A DNA stretch of 64,000 nt, taken from positions 1 to 64,000 of the forward strand of contig NZ_KB893725.1 of assembly GCF_000374165.1 (NCBI RefSeq), read 5' to 3'. The notes under the pieces are model-generated. The model was not told the DNA's origin. It saw only the letters and a list, made by a program, of their open reading frames with translations, and made no database searches. Each line of letters starts with the position of its first letter. The first letter of the stretch is position 1. The translations under genes were made by a program, and so were the position numbers. The DNA comes from Parafrankia elaeagni. GTDB lineage: Bacteria > Actinomycetota > Actinomycetes > Frankiales > Frankiaceae. Shown one piece after another: positions 32,676 through 40,832 of the stretch.

Positions 32676-33587
32676 TCACTCGTCGCCGAGAGCCACCGGC
32701 CTGCCGGTCGCGGGGTCGACCGCGGCGAGGACGTGCGCCGGGGCGTGGTTCGACCAGCCGACCTTGGGCCAGTTCAGCCAGCCGGACGACGCATAGGTGC
32801 CGCCGTCGGGGTGCAGCGTCGTCCCGGTGACGTAGGCGGACAGTGCGGAGGCGAGGAAGACCACGCAGCCGGACACGTCCGTGACGTCGCCGGGCCGGCC
32901 CATCGGGATCCCGACCCGGACACCGACGGGCGTCGAGTAGGCGTTGTCGCCGCCCCCGGACATCTTCTGCATGTTCGGGGTCGGGGTGTAGTCCGGGGCG
33001 ACGTTGTTGACCCGGATGCCGCTCGGGGCGACCTCCACGGCCAGGGTGCGGCCGAACTGCTCGACGGCGGCCTTCGCCGCGGCGTAGACGGCGAAGCCGG
33101 GCGCGGCACGGTGCGCCTCGACCGTGGTCAGGTTGACGATGCTGCCGCCGCGCCCACCGGCCTGCATCCGCGGCACGGCCAACGAGCAGGTGTGCAGGAT
33201 GTGCGTCAGGTTCTGCCGGATCAGCGCGTCCCAGCCCTTCGGCCGGGTCTCGACGAACGGCGCCCGGAAGGTGCCGCCGACCACGTTGACCAGGGTGTCG
33301 AGCCGGCCCCAGGCCTCGTCGACCGCGGTGAACAGCCGCGTGAGCTCCTCGGGGTCACGCGCGTCGCCGTGGTGCACGATCGCGTCGGCGCCCTGCTCCT
33401 TCAGCGTGGCCCGCAGCGCCTCGACGGCGGGCCCGTCGATGTCGATGACCGCGAGCCGTACGCCGTTGGCGGCGAGGTCCGTGGTGACTGCGCCCCCGAT
33501 CCCGCCCGCTCCGCCACTGATGACGGCGACCGTGCCCGCCAACCCACCGCGATCCTCGAACCAGCCCACGCCGGACCTCGCCTCCAC
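32676..33587 (-). CDS. Short-chain dehydrogenase/reductase
   Basis: A 303-residue classical SDR with the nucleotide motif SGGAGGIG near residues 24-31, NVVGG and the active-site VYAAAKA. It has a C-terminal extension of about 40 residues (NHAPAHVLAAVDPATGRPVALGDE), longer than the common 250-residue form. The GTG at 33587 is the only in-frame candidate close to the fold, with no clear ribosome site. It is downstream of the LLM gene, 60 nt away on the same strand, and possibly co-transcribed. Its substrate is unknown. Confidence 0.82.
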   Translation of the reverse strand: MEARSGVGWFEDRGGLAGTVAVISGGAGGIGGAVTTDLAANGVRLAVIDIDGPAVEALRATLKEQGADAIVHHGDARDPEELTRLFTAVDEAWGRLDTLVNVVGGTFRAPFVETRPKGWDALIRQNLTHILHTCSLAVPRMQAGGRGGSIVNLTTVEAHRAAPGFAVYAAAKAAVEQFGRTLAVEVAPSGIRVNNVAPDYTPTPNMQKMSGGGDNAYSTPVGVRVGIPMGRPGDVTDVSGCVVFLASALSAYVTGTTLHPDGGTYASSGWLNWPKVGWSNHAPAHVLAAVDPATGRPVALGDE

Positions 33588-33625
33588 TCCATGTCAGATG
33601 CACATCGGTCGCGCCTGCGCGGCGC

Positions 33626-33655
33626 GGTCAGATCAGGTCAGGTCAGGTCAGGTCA
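33626..33655. repeat. GGTCA pentamer array, six units
   Basis: Five exact GGTCA units and one GATCA run without gaps across the stop codon of the LLM gene (33648-33650). Such arrays are prone to slippage. Confidence 0.85.
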
Positions 33656-34553
33656 GGAAGGTCTCGCCGAAGGCCTCGACGAAGGCGATGGTCTCGGCGG
33701 CGGAACGGGTGCGGGACGAGATCACCGTCCAGGTCACACCGGCCTTCTCGATCTCGGCGAGGGCCTCGCGATGGCGGTCCACGTCGGTGGTGACGGCCTC
33801 GGCGGAGGTCACGCCCGAGTAGGAGTAGGACACGTCGATCAGGTCGGTGCGGCCGTTCGCCGCGGCGGTGTCCCGCATCTCGCGGATCATGCCGCCGAGG
33901 TCCGCGAGAGACCCGATCGAGACCGTCCGGGCGGTGGTCGACAGCTCCGGGCCGCCGCCCATCGCCATCCAGCCCTGCCCGCGCGCGGCCACCCGCCGGC
34001 GGCTCAGCTTCGAGTTGCCGCCGATCCAGATCGGAATCGGGTCCTGGACGGGCCGGGGCTGTGCGATCACGTTGCGGGCGTCGAAGTGCAGGCCCTTGAA
34101 GCTGAACGGCTCGCCGGACCAGTGTAGCGGCAGGACGTCGAGGATCTCGTCGAACAGGGCGTTGCGCTCCTCGAAGTCCACCCCCAGCGCGTAGAACTCG
34201 GACTTCTGGTAGCCCGTGCCGATACCCAGCGTGAACCGGCCGCCGGAGACCTTGTCGACGGTCGCCGCCGCCTTGGCGAGCAGGAACGGGTTGCGGTAGG
34301 GGGCGACCGACAGGTGGGTGAGCAGCCGCAGCCGCTCGGTAACGGCGGCCACGTAGCCCAGGCCGACGAACGGGTCGAGGCTCTGGTGCCCGCCGTTCTC
34401 CAGCCAGCGGGCGCCGGGAACCGGGTGCTCGGTGAGGGACAGCGCGTCGAACCCGGCCTTCTCGGCGGCCCGGGCGACATCCCCGAGCGGTCCGGGGTCG
34501 AGGAAGTCGCCGCTGGTCCCCGACGTCTCCGGGTAATGAAAGATGTAGCGCAT
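33648..34553 (-). CDS. LLM-class F420-dependent oxidoreductase
   Basis: A 301-residue luciferase-like oxidoreductase. Typical strands are ARAAEKAGFDALSLTEHPVP, RLRLLTHLSVAPYRNPFLLA and GGRFTLGIGTGYQKSEFYALG, plus the PIWIGGNSKLSRRR segment. It probably uses F420 or FMN on an unsaturated or carbonyl substrate. ATG at 34553. A 22-bp palindrome (34606-34627) lies 53-74 nt upstream and may control it. The last codons are encoded by the GGTCA array. Confidence 0.85.
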   Translation of the reverse strand: MRYIFHYPETSGTSGDFLDPGPLGDVARAAEKAGFDALSLTEHPVPGARWLENGGHQSLDPFVGLGYVAAVTERLRLLTHLSVAPYRNPFLLAKAAATVDKVSGGRFTLGIGTGYQKSEFYALGVDFEERNALFDEILDVLPLHWSGEPFSFKGLHFDARNVIAQPRPVQDPIPIWIGGNSKLSRRRVAARGQGWMAMGGGPELSTTARTVSIGSLADLGGMIREMRDTAAANGRTDLIDVSYSYSGVTSAEAVTTDVDRHREALAEIEKAGVTWTVISSRTRSAAETIAFVEAFGETFLT

Positions 34554-34605
34554 CGTGTCGTCGCCCTGTCCGTGCGTCGCGGCGTCCGTCTTTGCTCTGC
34601 CTCTC

Positions 34606-34627
34606 GTGTCTACCAGAAAGTAGACAC
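34606..34627. promoter_or_regulatory. 22-bp operator-like palindrome GTGTCTAC-N6-GTAGACAC
   Basis: Perfect 8-bp arms (34606-34613 and 34620-34627) with a 6-nt spacer. It lies upstream of the LLM gene and downstream of the response-regulator gene. No T-run follows on the minus strand, so an operator fits better than a terminator. Confidence 0.55.
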
Positions 34628-34713
34628 CGACGTCAGAAATGCGCGCCCGACCGGGTAGGAGACAGGCGGGTGGGGGGCGGGCGGGCGCGAACCGCCGGGC
34701 GGATCGCCGCAGG

Positions 34714-35424
34714 TCAGGGCTGGAAGCGGTAGCCCATGCCGGGCTCGGTGGTCAGGTGGCGCGGCCGGGTCGGGTCCGGTTCGAGTTTGCGGCGCAGCCG
34801 GTTGATGTAGAGCCGCAGCGACGAGGTGTCGTCCGGGTAGGTCGGGCCCCAGACCTCGCTGACCAGCGCGCGACTGCTGACCAGCTTGCCCGGGTCGCGG
34901 GCCAGTGCGTCGAGCAGTCGCCATTCGGTCGGCGTCAGATGCACCGGCGGCACGCCGTCCCCGCGGGCGGTCACCGACCGGGCGGCGAAGTCGACGCGGT
35001 AGCCGCCGACGTCCACCGCCGGCCCGGTCTCGGCCGCCGGGGACCGCCGGCTCACCGCGCGCATGCGGGCGAGGAGCTCCTCGACGGAGAACGGCTTGGT
35101 GACATAGTCGTCGGCACCGGCGTCCAGAGCGGCGATCTTCTCCGGCCCGGACGTCCGGCCGGACAGCACGATGATCGGCACCCGGGTCCACCCCCGCAGA
35201 CCGCGGATGACGTCGATGCCGTCCATGTCGGGCAGGCCGAGGTCCAGCACCACGAGATCGGGCGGATGCCCGGCGGCCTCGGACAGCGCCTGCCCGCCGT
35301 CGACCGCCGTCCGCACCTCGTAGCCCCGGGCGCGCAGCGTGATCCGCATCGCCCGCAGCAGCTGGGGCTCGTCGTCGACGAACAGCACCCGCACGCCGGG
35401 CCGCGGCCCGGACCCGTCGCCCAT
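34714..35424 (-). CDS. OmpR/KdpE-family response regulator
   Basis: A 236-residue two-component response regulator: a receiver domain with acidic pocket Asp17/Asp18, phosphoacceptor Asp61 (VVLDLGLPD) and Lys110 (VTKPF), then a winged-helix DNA-binding domain ending in EPGMGYRFQP. The sequence style (RPRHLTTEPGMGYRF) is KdpE-like. No sensor kinase or kdp potassium genes are nearby, so it is an orphan. The ATG at 35424 is chosen so the receiver strand follows directly; an in-frame extension to 35559 is low complexity. Confidence 0.88.
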   Translation of the reverse strand: MGDGSGPRPGVRVLFVDDEPQLLRAMRITLRARGYEVRTAVDGGQALSEAAGHPPDLVVLDLGLPDMDGIDVIRGLRGWTRVPIIVLSGRTSGPEKIAALDAGADDYVTKPFSVEELLARMRAVSRRSPAAETGPAVDVGGYRVDFAARSVTARGDGVPPVHLTPTEWRLLDALARDPGKLVSSRALVSEVWGPTYPDDTSSLRLYINRLRRKLEPDPTRPRHLTTEPGMGYRFQP

Positions 35425-35591
35425 CAGCCACAGCTCCCGTCCCGCGCCCGTCGATCCAGCATGCCAGGGCGGCCGGGGCCGCTCACCCGACAGCTCGGGC
35501 TGGCAGGAGTTCGCGGAGGCTGTGGTCCGATGGCGAGGCCCGCAGGCCCGCAGGCCCACGGGCCCGACGGCCCGACGGCCCGGCGCCGCTG

Positions 35592-35696
35592 TCCTCGGGC
35601 TACGCCAACGCGATCAACCGCCGAGGCCAGGTCGTCGGCTTCACGAGCCCGCAGGGCGGGCGCCGGATCCCCCTGCTCTGGCAGGCTGCCGTCTGA
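35592..35696 (+). pseudogene. Remnant of a HAF-repeat protein
   Basis: In the plus frame ending at TGA 35694-35696, the translation contains YANAINRRGQVVGF and RRIPLLWQ. This matches the HAF repeat pattern of secreted proteins (A-INxxGQVVGxS...AFLW). There is no start codon, upstream residues are Pro/Arg-rich, and the fragment overlaps the 3' end of the monooxygenase gene. It looks like a fossil of about one repeat. Confidence 0.45.
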
Positions 35697-37128
35697 CGTC
35701 GCCGGTCGCGCCCGGCCCGGTCCCCCCCGGCGGCCCGGCCGGAACCACGGGCTCGGGCCGCCCCGCGGGCTCGCGCGACACCGCAGGTTCGGCCGGTTCG
35801 ACCGGTTCGGCCGGCCTCCCGGACCCCGCCGGCGCAGCGGGCCGGGTCGCGTCGGCGGGCAGCGGGCGGGCGGGCAGGACCGGCTCACCGCGCCGGCGGG
35901 CCAGATACCACCGCAGGCCGGTGTCGAGCGCGCGCTGGGCCCGGCGCACCACCGGCAGCTGCATCGCCCGGTGGATCTGGTAGCGCCACGGGGGCTGGTC
36001 GCTCTGGCGGACCGCCATCGCGTACGCGAACTCGACCGGATCGGGGCCGCCCGCGCCCGCCGGCATCCGGTCGAGCAGCGCGTCGACCCGTTCGAACCAG
36101 GCCATGCTCGTCCGCGCGCGGGCCTGCAGCGGAGCGAGGGCGGCGTGGCCGTCCCGGTCGAACTGGGCGAGCGCCCCGGGGACGTCGTCGTGCTCGTAGA
36201 GCATCTGGGCGAGCATGACTCCGTCCAGCATCGCCAGCGCGGTGCCGGAGCCGAGGGTGAAGTGGGTGGTGTGGGCGGCGTCGCCGAGCAGCACCGTGTT
36301 GCCGGCGTACCAGCTGCGGTTGCTGATTTGGGCGAAACGCTGCCACCGGGCGGGGCGGCCGGGGTGGTCGATCAGGCCCTGTCCGCCGAGCGGGCCGGCG
36401 AAGATCTCGCTGAGGCGCCGGCGTACCTCGCCGGCGTCCGCGGTGGCGAACCCCAGCCGCTCCCAGGTACCCGGCGCGCATTCGACGATGCAGGTGCTGA
36501 TGTCCGCGCTGGACGGGTAGGCGTGGAACCACACCCAGCCCGCCGGAGTGCGCTCGAAGGCGAAGGTGAAGTTGTCGAAGCGCCGCGGTGTCCCCAGCCA
36601 GATGTACTGGTTCGCGCCGAGGTCGGTCCGGGTGCCGAACTGGCCGTCGAACATCGTGCGCAGCTGGCTGTTCGCGCCGTCGGCGGCGACGACCAGGTCT
36701 GCGTCCGGGCGGGACGGCGTCCCGACCCCGCCGAGGGCTCCCAGGTCGGCCAGGTCGGTCAGGTCCGCGATCTCGCGCCGGTGTTCGACGTGCACCCCGA
36801 GCTCGACGGCCCGCCGGGTGAGGATCTCCAGCAGGGCCGACCGCTGCACGCTGAACCCGTAGCCGGCGAAGTGCGCGACCCGGCCCGGGCCGAGACTGAT
36901 CCGCTGCTCCTGCCAGAGCGCGGACGCGGCCCGGATCTCCCGGGCGCTGTCCGCGTCGTTACGGAACAGGACGTCGAGCAGGTTGTCCCAGTAGACGACG
37001 CCCCAGCCGTACGTGGCGGCCGGGGAGTCCCGGTCGATCACCGTGATCTCGTGGCCGGCGTCCCGGCGCATGGCGGAGATGGCGAAGTAGAGGCCGGCCG
37101 GCCCCCCACCCACGCAGACGATCCTCAC
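35641..37128 (-). CDS. FAD-dependent monooxygenase, salicylyl-CoA 5-hydroxylase type
   Basis: A 495-residue class A flavoprotein monooxygenase. The dinucleotide motif CVGGGPAGLYFAIS is at the very N-terminus, followed by the TYGWGVVYWDNLLD loop, and the second FAD motif is VLLGDAAHTTHFTLGSG. This N-terminal signature is characteristic of salicylyl-CoA 5-hydroxylase and anthraniloyl-CoA monooxygenase relatives. The GTG at 37128 follows AGGGGGG. The last about 90 residues are Pro/Ala/Gly-rich and probably disordered. Two 15-bp direct repeats lie upstream. It is downstream of and co-directional with the Gly/Trp peptide gene. Confidence 0.82.
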   Translation of the reverse strand: MRIVCVGGGPAGLYFAISAMRRDAGHEITVIDRDSPAATYGWGVVYWDNLLDVLFRNDADSAREIRAASALWQEQRISLGPGRVAHFAGYGFSVQRSALLEILTRRAVELGVHVEHRREIADLTDLADLGALGGVGTPSRPDADLVVAADGANSQLRTMFDGQFGTRTDLGANQYIWLGTPRRFDNFTFAFERTPAGWVWFHAYPSSADISTCIVECAPGTWERLGFATADAGEVRRRLSEIFAGPLGGQGLIDHPGRPARWQRFAQISNRSWYAGNTVLLGDAAHTTHFTLGSGTALAMLDGVMLAQMLYEHDDVPGALAQFDRDGHAALAPLQARARTSMAWFERVDALLDRMPAGAGGPDPVEFAYAMAVRQSDQPPWRYQIHRAMQLPVVRRAQRALDTGLRWYLARRRGEPVLPARPLPADATRPAAPAGSGRPAEPVEPAEPAVSREPAGRPEPVVPAGPPGGTGPGATGDVRRQPARAGGSGARPAGS

Positions 37129-37185
37129 GAGCCCCCCTGACCTGCGTAGAAGATGCTGCCGAAGAAAGATGCCGCCACACAGCGA

Positions 37186-37217
37186 TGAACAGAGACGGCA
37201 GCTGAACAGAGACGGCA
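37186..37217. promoter_or_regulatory. Direct repeat TGAACAGAGACGGCA upstream of monooxygenase
   Basis: Two exact 15-bp copies with a 17-bp period (37186-37200 and 37203-37217) lie 58-89 nt before the monooxygenase start. They are likely a regulator-binding site, since the same-face spacing of about 1.6 helical turns is regular; the binder is unknown. Confidence 0.45.
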
Positions 37218-37262
37218 AAGGCCGTGCAGCTCGGATGATGATCACCGACCTGCACGACCGTG

Positions 37263-37306
37263 GGCGGGCCGCGGGGAAACGGGGCCCGCCTCGGGGCTCA
37301 CGCCCC
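37263..37306 (-). terminator. Two hairpins after the Gly/Trp peptide gene
   Basis: GGCGGGCC/GGCCCGCC (37263-37270 and 37283-37290) and GGGGC-TCAC-GCCCC (37293-37306) lie 60-100 nt downstream of the peptide stop on the minus strand. They may end that transcript before the monooxygenase gene. Confidence 0.45.
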
Positions 37307-37320
37307 TGACTCGCCTTCTC

Positions 37321-37357
37321 GGGAGAGTGCGGTCACGCCCGGGAGAGTGCGGTCACG
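37321..37357. repeat. 17-bp direct repeat with 20-bp period
   Basis: GGGAGAGTGCGGTCACG occurs at 37321-37337 and 37341-37357, just beyond the stop of the Gly/Trp peptide gene. Confidence 0.85.
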
Positions 37358-37366
37358 GCGCCGGGC

Positions 37367-37549
37367 TCACCAGCCCCAGCCGCCGCCCCAGCCCCAGCCG
37401 CCCCAGCCCCAGCCGCCCCAGCCGCCCCAGCCCCAGCCACGGCCCCAACCGCCGCCGCCACCACCACCGACGATCAGCACGCCGGCACGGGTCGAGTCTC
37501 GGAACGAGCCCTGGGCCTGGATCGCCGGTGCTTCGTATGTCGCCCTCAT
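37367..37549 (-). CDS. Lasso-type RiPP leader joined to a Gly/Trp-rich tail
   Basis: A 60-residue peptide. Residues 5-20 match the lasso-peptide leader pattern YxxPxLx3Gx5T exactly in spacing (Tyr5, Pro8, Ile10, Gly14, Thr20), the part recognised by the RRE/B1 protein. After RAGVLIV the tail (residues 28-60) is only Gly and Trp with one Arg: ten Trp at 35, 39, 41, 44, 47, 49, 52, 54, 58 and 60. There is no Asp/Glu to close a lasso ring, so the product must be something else. ATG at 37549 with a GTGAGGAG ribosome site supports translation. No lasso B or C protein is seen nearby; the only co-directional neighbour is the flavin monooxygenase. Confidence 0.7.
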   Translation of the reverse strand: MRATYEAPAIQAQGSFRDSTRAGVLIVGGGGGGGWGRGWGWGGWGGWGWGGWGWGGGWGW

Positions 37550-37913
37550 CGCGTACTCCTCACGTCCGAGTCACCTCACGTGATCTCCGGCTGGCCGGGC
37601 ACCCGTAGCCATCCGACCTCGAAGGCCGACGATGGGTAGCACCCGTCCGATCTCTATCGTGCCCCCATCCGGTTCAGTGACGGTTCAGTCTCGTGACGTC
37701 ACCATTCCGGTTCTGGTGTCACCACAAGCGACGATTTCGCCGCCCGGGAATCCCCGGCTCCTCCGGGCCGGAGCACGGGTTGGGACCGGCCCTCCAGGGA
37801 AGGCCGTCGCGAACGCCGGAAACAACGCCGGGAACACTGCCGGGGACGCGACCGCTCGCCCGATCGCGACCACTCGCCCGGATCGCGACCGCTCGCCGAT
37901 GAGGAGCGCTGCC
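37550..37913. other. 364-nt divergent intergenic region, peptide / NADH dehydrogenase
   Basis: No gene is seen. It should hold the promoters of the leftward peptide gene and the rightward NADH dehydrogenase gene. Short repeated words (GGTTCAGT twice near 37672-37692; GATCGCGACC and CACTCGCCCG near 37860-37895) are present. An in-frame extension of the dehydrogenase into this region reads as low-complexity sequence. Confidence 0.5.
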
Positions 37914-39440
37914 ATGAGGAACTCGCCGACCGTCGCCCGCCTCATCCGCCAGGCCGAGCGCTGGCGCCAGACCGGGTCCGGGCCGACGGCAGCGACCACG
38001 GCACGGACCACGGACACGAACGCCGCCCCCGCCGAGACCACGACCGCGACCGCGAGCCCGCGGGAGGCCGCCAGTTCGCGGGAGGTCACGACCTCGCGGG
38101 AGGCCAGGTCCGCCCTCGCCGGGCGCGGTTCAGGCCGGCCGCGGGTGGTTGTCGTCGGCAGCGGCTACGCGGGTCTCGGCGTGCTCCGCTACCTGGAGGC
38201 TCGGCTGCCCGCGGGCGCGGCGGAACTCGCCGTCGTCTCCCCCGTCGACCATCTGCTCTACACCTCGCTGCTGCCGCAGGTCGCCGCCGGGGACATCGAG
38301 CCGCGGCACCTGGCGGTGTCCGTCCGCGGGACCCTGCGGCGGACGGTGTCCCACCTGGGCCATGCCACCGAGATCGACACCCGCGGCCGGACGGTCACCG
38401 TGCTCAGCCGGGCGGGCACGCCGTTCACACTGGGCTGGGACCGGCTCGTCCTCGCTCCCGGTGCCCACACCCGGACCTTCGACATCCCCGGTCTGGCCGA
38501 GCACGGGCTCGGGATGAAGAACCTGGCCGAGGCCGTCTACCTGCGCGATCACGTCCTGCGTCAGCTCGCCTACGCCGATGCCAGCGCCCAGGAGGCCGAG
38601 CGCCGGGCGCGCTGCACCTTCGTCGTCGTCGGCGCCGGCTACACCGGGACGGAGCTGGCCGCGCAGATGCGCCGGTTCACCGTCAAGGCGCTGGAGCAGT
38701 TCCCGCGGCTGCGGGTCGACGAGGTGCGCTGGCTGCTGGTCGACCTCGCCGACCGGGTCCTGCCCGAGCTGGACGAACATCTGGGCGACGGCGCGTCGAA
38801 GGTGCTGCGGGAGCGGGGGGTGGAGGTCCAGCTGTCCACCTCGGTCCGCGAGGTCCGTCCGGATGCGGTCACGCTCACCACCGGCGAGGTCGTGCCGGCC
38901 CACACACTGGTCTGGTGCGCGGGGGTGACCCCGAACCCGCTGGTCCGCGCACTCGGGACGGAGACCGTGCGGGGCCGCATCGTCGTCGACGACCAGTTCC
39001 GGGTGCCCGGCCTGCCCGGGGTGTTCGCGCTCGGGGACGCCGCCGCGGTGCCGGACACGACCCGCGGCGGCGTCCCCGCCGGGCAGACCGCACAGAACGC
39101 CGTCCGGCAGGGCACCGCCGCGGGACGGAACATCGCCGCCTCGCTCGGCTTCGGCGAGATGCGGCCGTACCAGCACCGCGACCTGGGCTTCGTCGTCGAC
39201 CTCGGCGGGGCGGACGCGGTCGCCAACCCGCTGGGCCTGAACCTCTCCGGCCTGCCCGCCGCGGCCGTCACCCGCGGCTACCACCTGATGGCGCTGAGGT
39301 CGGCGACCAACCGGGCCTACGTGGCCGCCGACTGGTTGCTCAGCGCCCTGCTGAAGCCGCGGACCGTCCAGCTGGGTTTTCTGCCGCCACCGCAGGCCAC
39401 GATCGCCGAGGTGGAGCAGACCGAGCTCTACCCATCCTGA
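37914..39440 (+). CDS. Type II NADH dehydrogenase-like FAD oxidoreductase
   Basis: A 508-residue NDH-2-type flavoprotein passing electrons from NADH to quinone at the membrane face without proton pumping. The FAD motif VVVVGSGYAGLG and the NADH motif FVVVGAGYTGTELA are present, with PVDHLLYTSLLPQVAAG and GVFALGDAAAVPD as expected. The ATG at 37914 has GAGGAG 7 nt upstream. The first about 65 residues are Thr/Ala-rich and precede the fold; a further upstream start is unlikely. C-terminal amphipathic helices are plausible. It is transcribed alone. Confidence 0.87.
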   Translation: MRNSPTVARLIRQAERWRQTGSGPTAATTARTTDTNAAPAETTTATASPREAASSREVTTSREARSALAGRGSGRPRVVVVGSGYAGLGVLRYLEARLPAGAAELAVVSPVDHLLYTSLLPQVAAGDIEPRHLAVSVRGTLRRTVSHLGHATEIDTRGRTVTVLSRAGTPFTLGWDRLVLAPGAHTRTFDIPGLAEHGLGMKNLAEAVYLRDHVLRQLAYADASAQEAERRARCTFVVVGAGYTGTELAAQMRRFTVKALEQFPRLRVDEVRWLLVDLADRVLPELDEHLGDGASKVLRERGVEVQLSTSVREVRPDAVTLTTGEVVPAHTLVWCAGVTPNPLVRALGTETVRGRIVVDDQFRVPGLPGVFALGDAAAVPDTTRGGVPAGQTAQNAVRQGTAAGRNIAASLGFGEMRPYQHRDLGFVVDLGGADAVANPLGLNLSGLPAAAVTRGYHLMALRSATNRAYVAADWLLSALLKPRTVQLGFLPPPQATIAEVEQTELYPS

Positions 39441-39474
39441 GTTCTGGCCGGCTCCGCGGGGCCGCGGGCTCGTT

Positions 39475-39519
39475 CCCGCGGGAACCGGGCCCGCGGGAAC
39501 CGGGCCCGCGGGAACCGGG
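39475..39519. repeat. 15-bp tandem repeat, three perfect copies
   Basis: CCCGCGGGAACCGGG is repeated at 39475-39489, 39490-39504 and 39505-39519. The array abuts the glycerophosphodiesterase stop codon. Each unit contains the palindrome CCCGCGGG, so the array may also act as a convergent terminator. Confidence 0.9.
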
Positions 39520-40743
39520 TCAGCGGCCGGCGACCTCGGAACGGGCGACGACGCCGATGTCCGGGTTGTCGGTGAACACCCCGTCGATGCCGGCACGCAG
39601 GTAGGCGACCTGCTCGTCGATGGCGCGGCCGTAGTCGCTGGTGACGGTCCCCCGGCGCAGGCCCGGCGGCAGGAACTGGTTCTCCGCCCGGAACGTGTAC
39701 GGGTGGACCAGCAGCCCGGCGGCGTGCGCGTCACGGACCAGAGCCGTCGGGGCGGCGAGCTTGCCGTCCGCGCCGACCGGGATGACCTGGCCCTTCTCCG
39801 GGCCGACGCCGTTCGCGTAGGCCGCGATGCCCTTCAGCCCGGCGGGGGTGATCAGGTCGGCGTAGGTGCGCGGGTCGCCGGCGGCGGCCAGGTCGTAGGG
39901 CGCCCCGGCCGAGCTCAGCAGCTGCACCGCGTTCGTCCGCAGGCCGCGGCGGCGCAGGTCGCCGAGGTTCTTCGTCTCGAACGACTGGACGAACACCGGC
40001 GCGGTGCGGGTGTTCAGCCCGTTGCGGTGCAGGATGTCCAGCAGCCGCTGCTCGAGGGCCAGCCCGGCCTGCTGGAAGTAGGTCGGGTGCTTGGTCTCCG
40101 GGTAGACGCCGATCTCGCGGCCGAGCTCCGACGACAGGCGGCGGCGCAGCTCCAGGACCTCGATGAAGGTCGGGATCTCGTACCGGCCGTCATACAGCGT
40201 GTTCTCCTGCCGGACCGCGGGCAGTCGCTCCTTCGCCCGCAGCTTCTTCAGCTCGGCGAGGGTGAAGTCCTCCGTGAACCAGCCGGTGACGGCGACGCCG
40301 TCCAGCTGCTTCGTCACCCGGCGGGCGGCGAACTCGGCGCGGTCGGCGACGTCCGTCGTGCCGCCGATCTCCGGCTCGTGCCGGCAGACGAGATGACCGT
40401 CCTTCGTCACCACCAGGTCCGGCTCGACGAAGTCGGCGCCCATCCGCGCGGCGAGCTCGTAGGAGGCCAGGGTGTGCTCCGGGCGGTAGCCCGACGCACC
40501 GCGGTGGCCGATCACCAGCGTCCGGTTCCCGCGGCCGGGACCGCCGGGGCGCCCGTCCGCCGGCGCGCCGGACCCGGCCGGAGCAGCCGAGGCGGCCGAG
40601 GCGGTGGCCACGACCAGCGGCGCGGCGGCGAGACCGGCGATCAGTCCGCGCCGGCCCACCCCCCGCCGGGACTGCGCCGACGGGTCGGCCGAGGGGTCAC
40701 CGGCCGGTTCGCTGCCGCGAACATCCTGCCCGCGAGGCTCCAC
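39520..40743 (-). CDS. glpQ: Secreted glycerophosphodiester phosphodiesterase
   Basis: A 407-residue GDPD-family enzyme that hydrolyses glycerophosphodiesters to glycerol-3-phosphate and an alcohol. The catalytic set is seen as His80-Arg81 (GHRGASGYRPEHT), Glu107/Asp109 (FVEPDL) and His122 (CRHEP). A Tat-like signal with Arg pairs (SRRGVGRRGLIAG, residues 25-37), a hydrophobic stretch and an ASAAPA cleavage region indicates export. The GTG at 40743 is supported by GGAGGA; an upstream in-frame extension is dismissed. It matches the periplasmic GlpQ form rather than the cytosolic UgpQ form. It is convergent with the NADH dehydrogenase gene. Confidence 0.9.
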   Translation of the reverse strand: MEPRGQDVRGSEPAGDPSADPSAQSRRGVGRRGLIAGLAAAPLVVATASAASAAPAGSGAPADGRPGGPGRGNRTLVIGHRGASGYRPEHTLASYELAARMGADFVEPDLVVTKDGHLVCRHEPEIGGTTDVADRAEFAARRVTKQLDGVAVTGWFTEDFTLAELKKLRAKERLPAVRQENTLYDGRYEIPTFIEVLELRRRLSSELGREIGVYPETKHPTYFQQAGLALEQRLLDILHRNGLNTRTAPVFVQSFETKNLGDLRRRGLRTNAVQLLSSAGAPYDLAAAGDPRTYADLITPAGLKGIAAYANGVGPEKGQVIPVGADGKLAAPTALVRDAHAAGLLVHPYTFRAENQFLPPGLRRGTVTSDYGRAIDEQVAYLRAGIDGVFTDNPDIGVVARSEVAGR

Positions 40744-40832
40744 AGATCCTCCAGCGCGGCGACGGCGTCCGTCGCCGGCGGCGCGCGCCACCAAGCGAAG
40801 CAATCACGGAGAACGCGGGAACGGATCAGACA

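Noticed and set aside
34639-37140. An 833-residue plus-strand frame
   Set aside because: It is antisense to the response regulator and monooxygenase and typical of shadows in very GC-rich DNA.
37367-37549. A true lasso peptide core in the Gly/Trp peptide
   Set aside because: No Asp or Glu exists at positions 7-9 of any plausible core, so the isopeptide ring cannot form.
37260-37583. Pro/Gln-rich plus-strand peptide over the Gly/Trp gene
   Set aside because: It is the mirror of the repeat on the opposite strand; the minus strand has the ribosome site and the leader motif.
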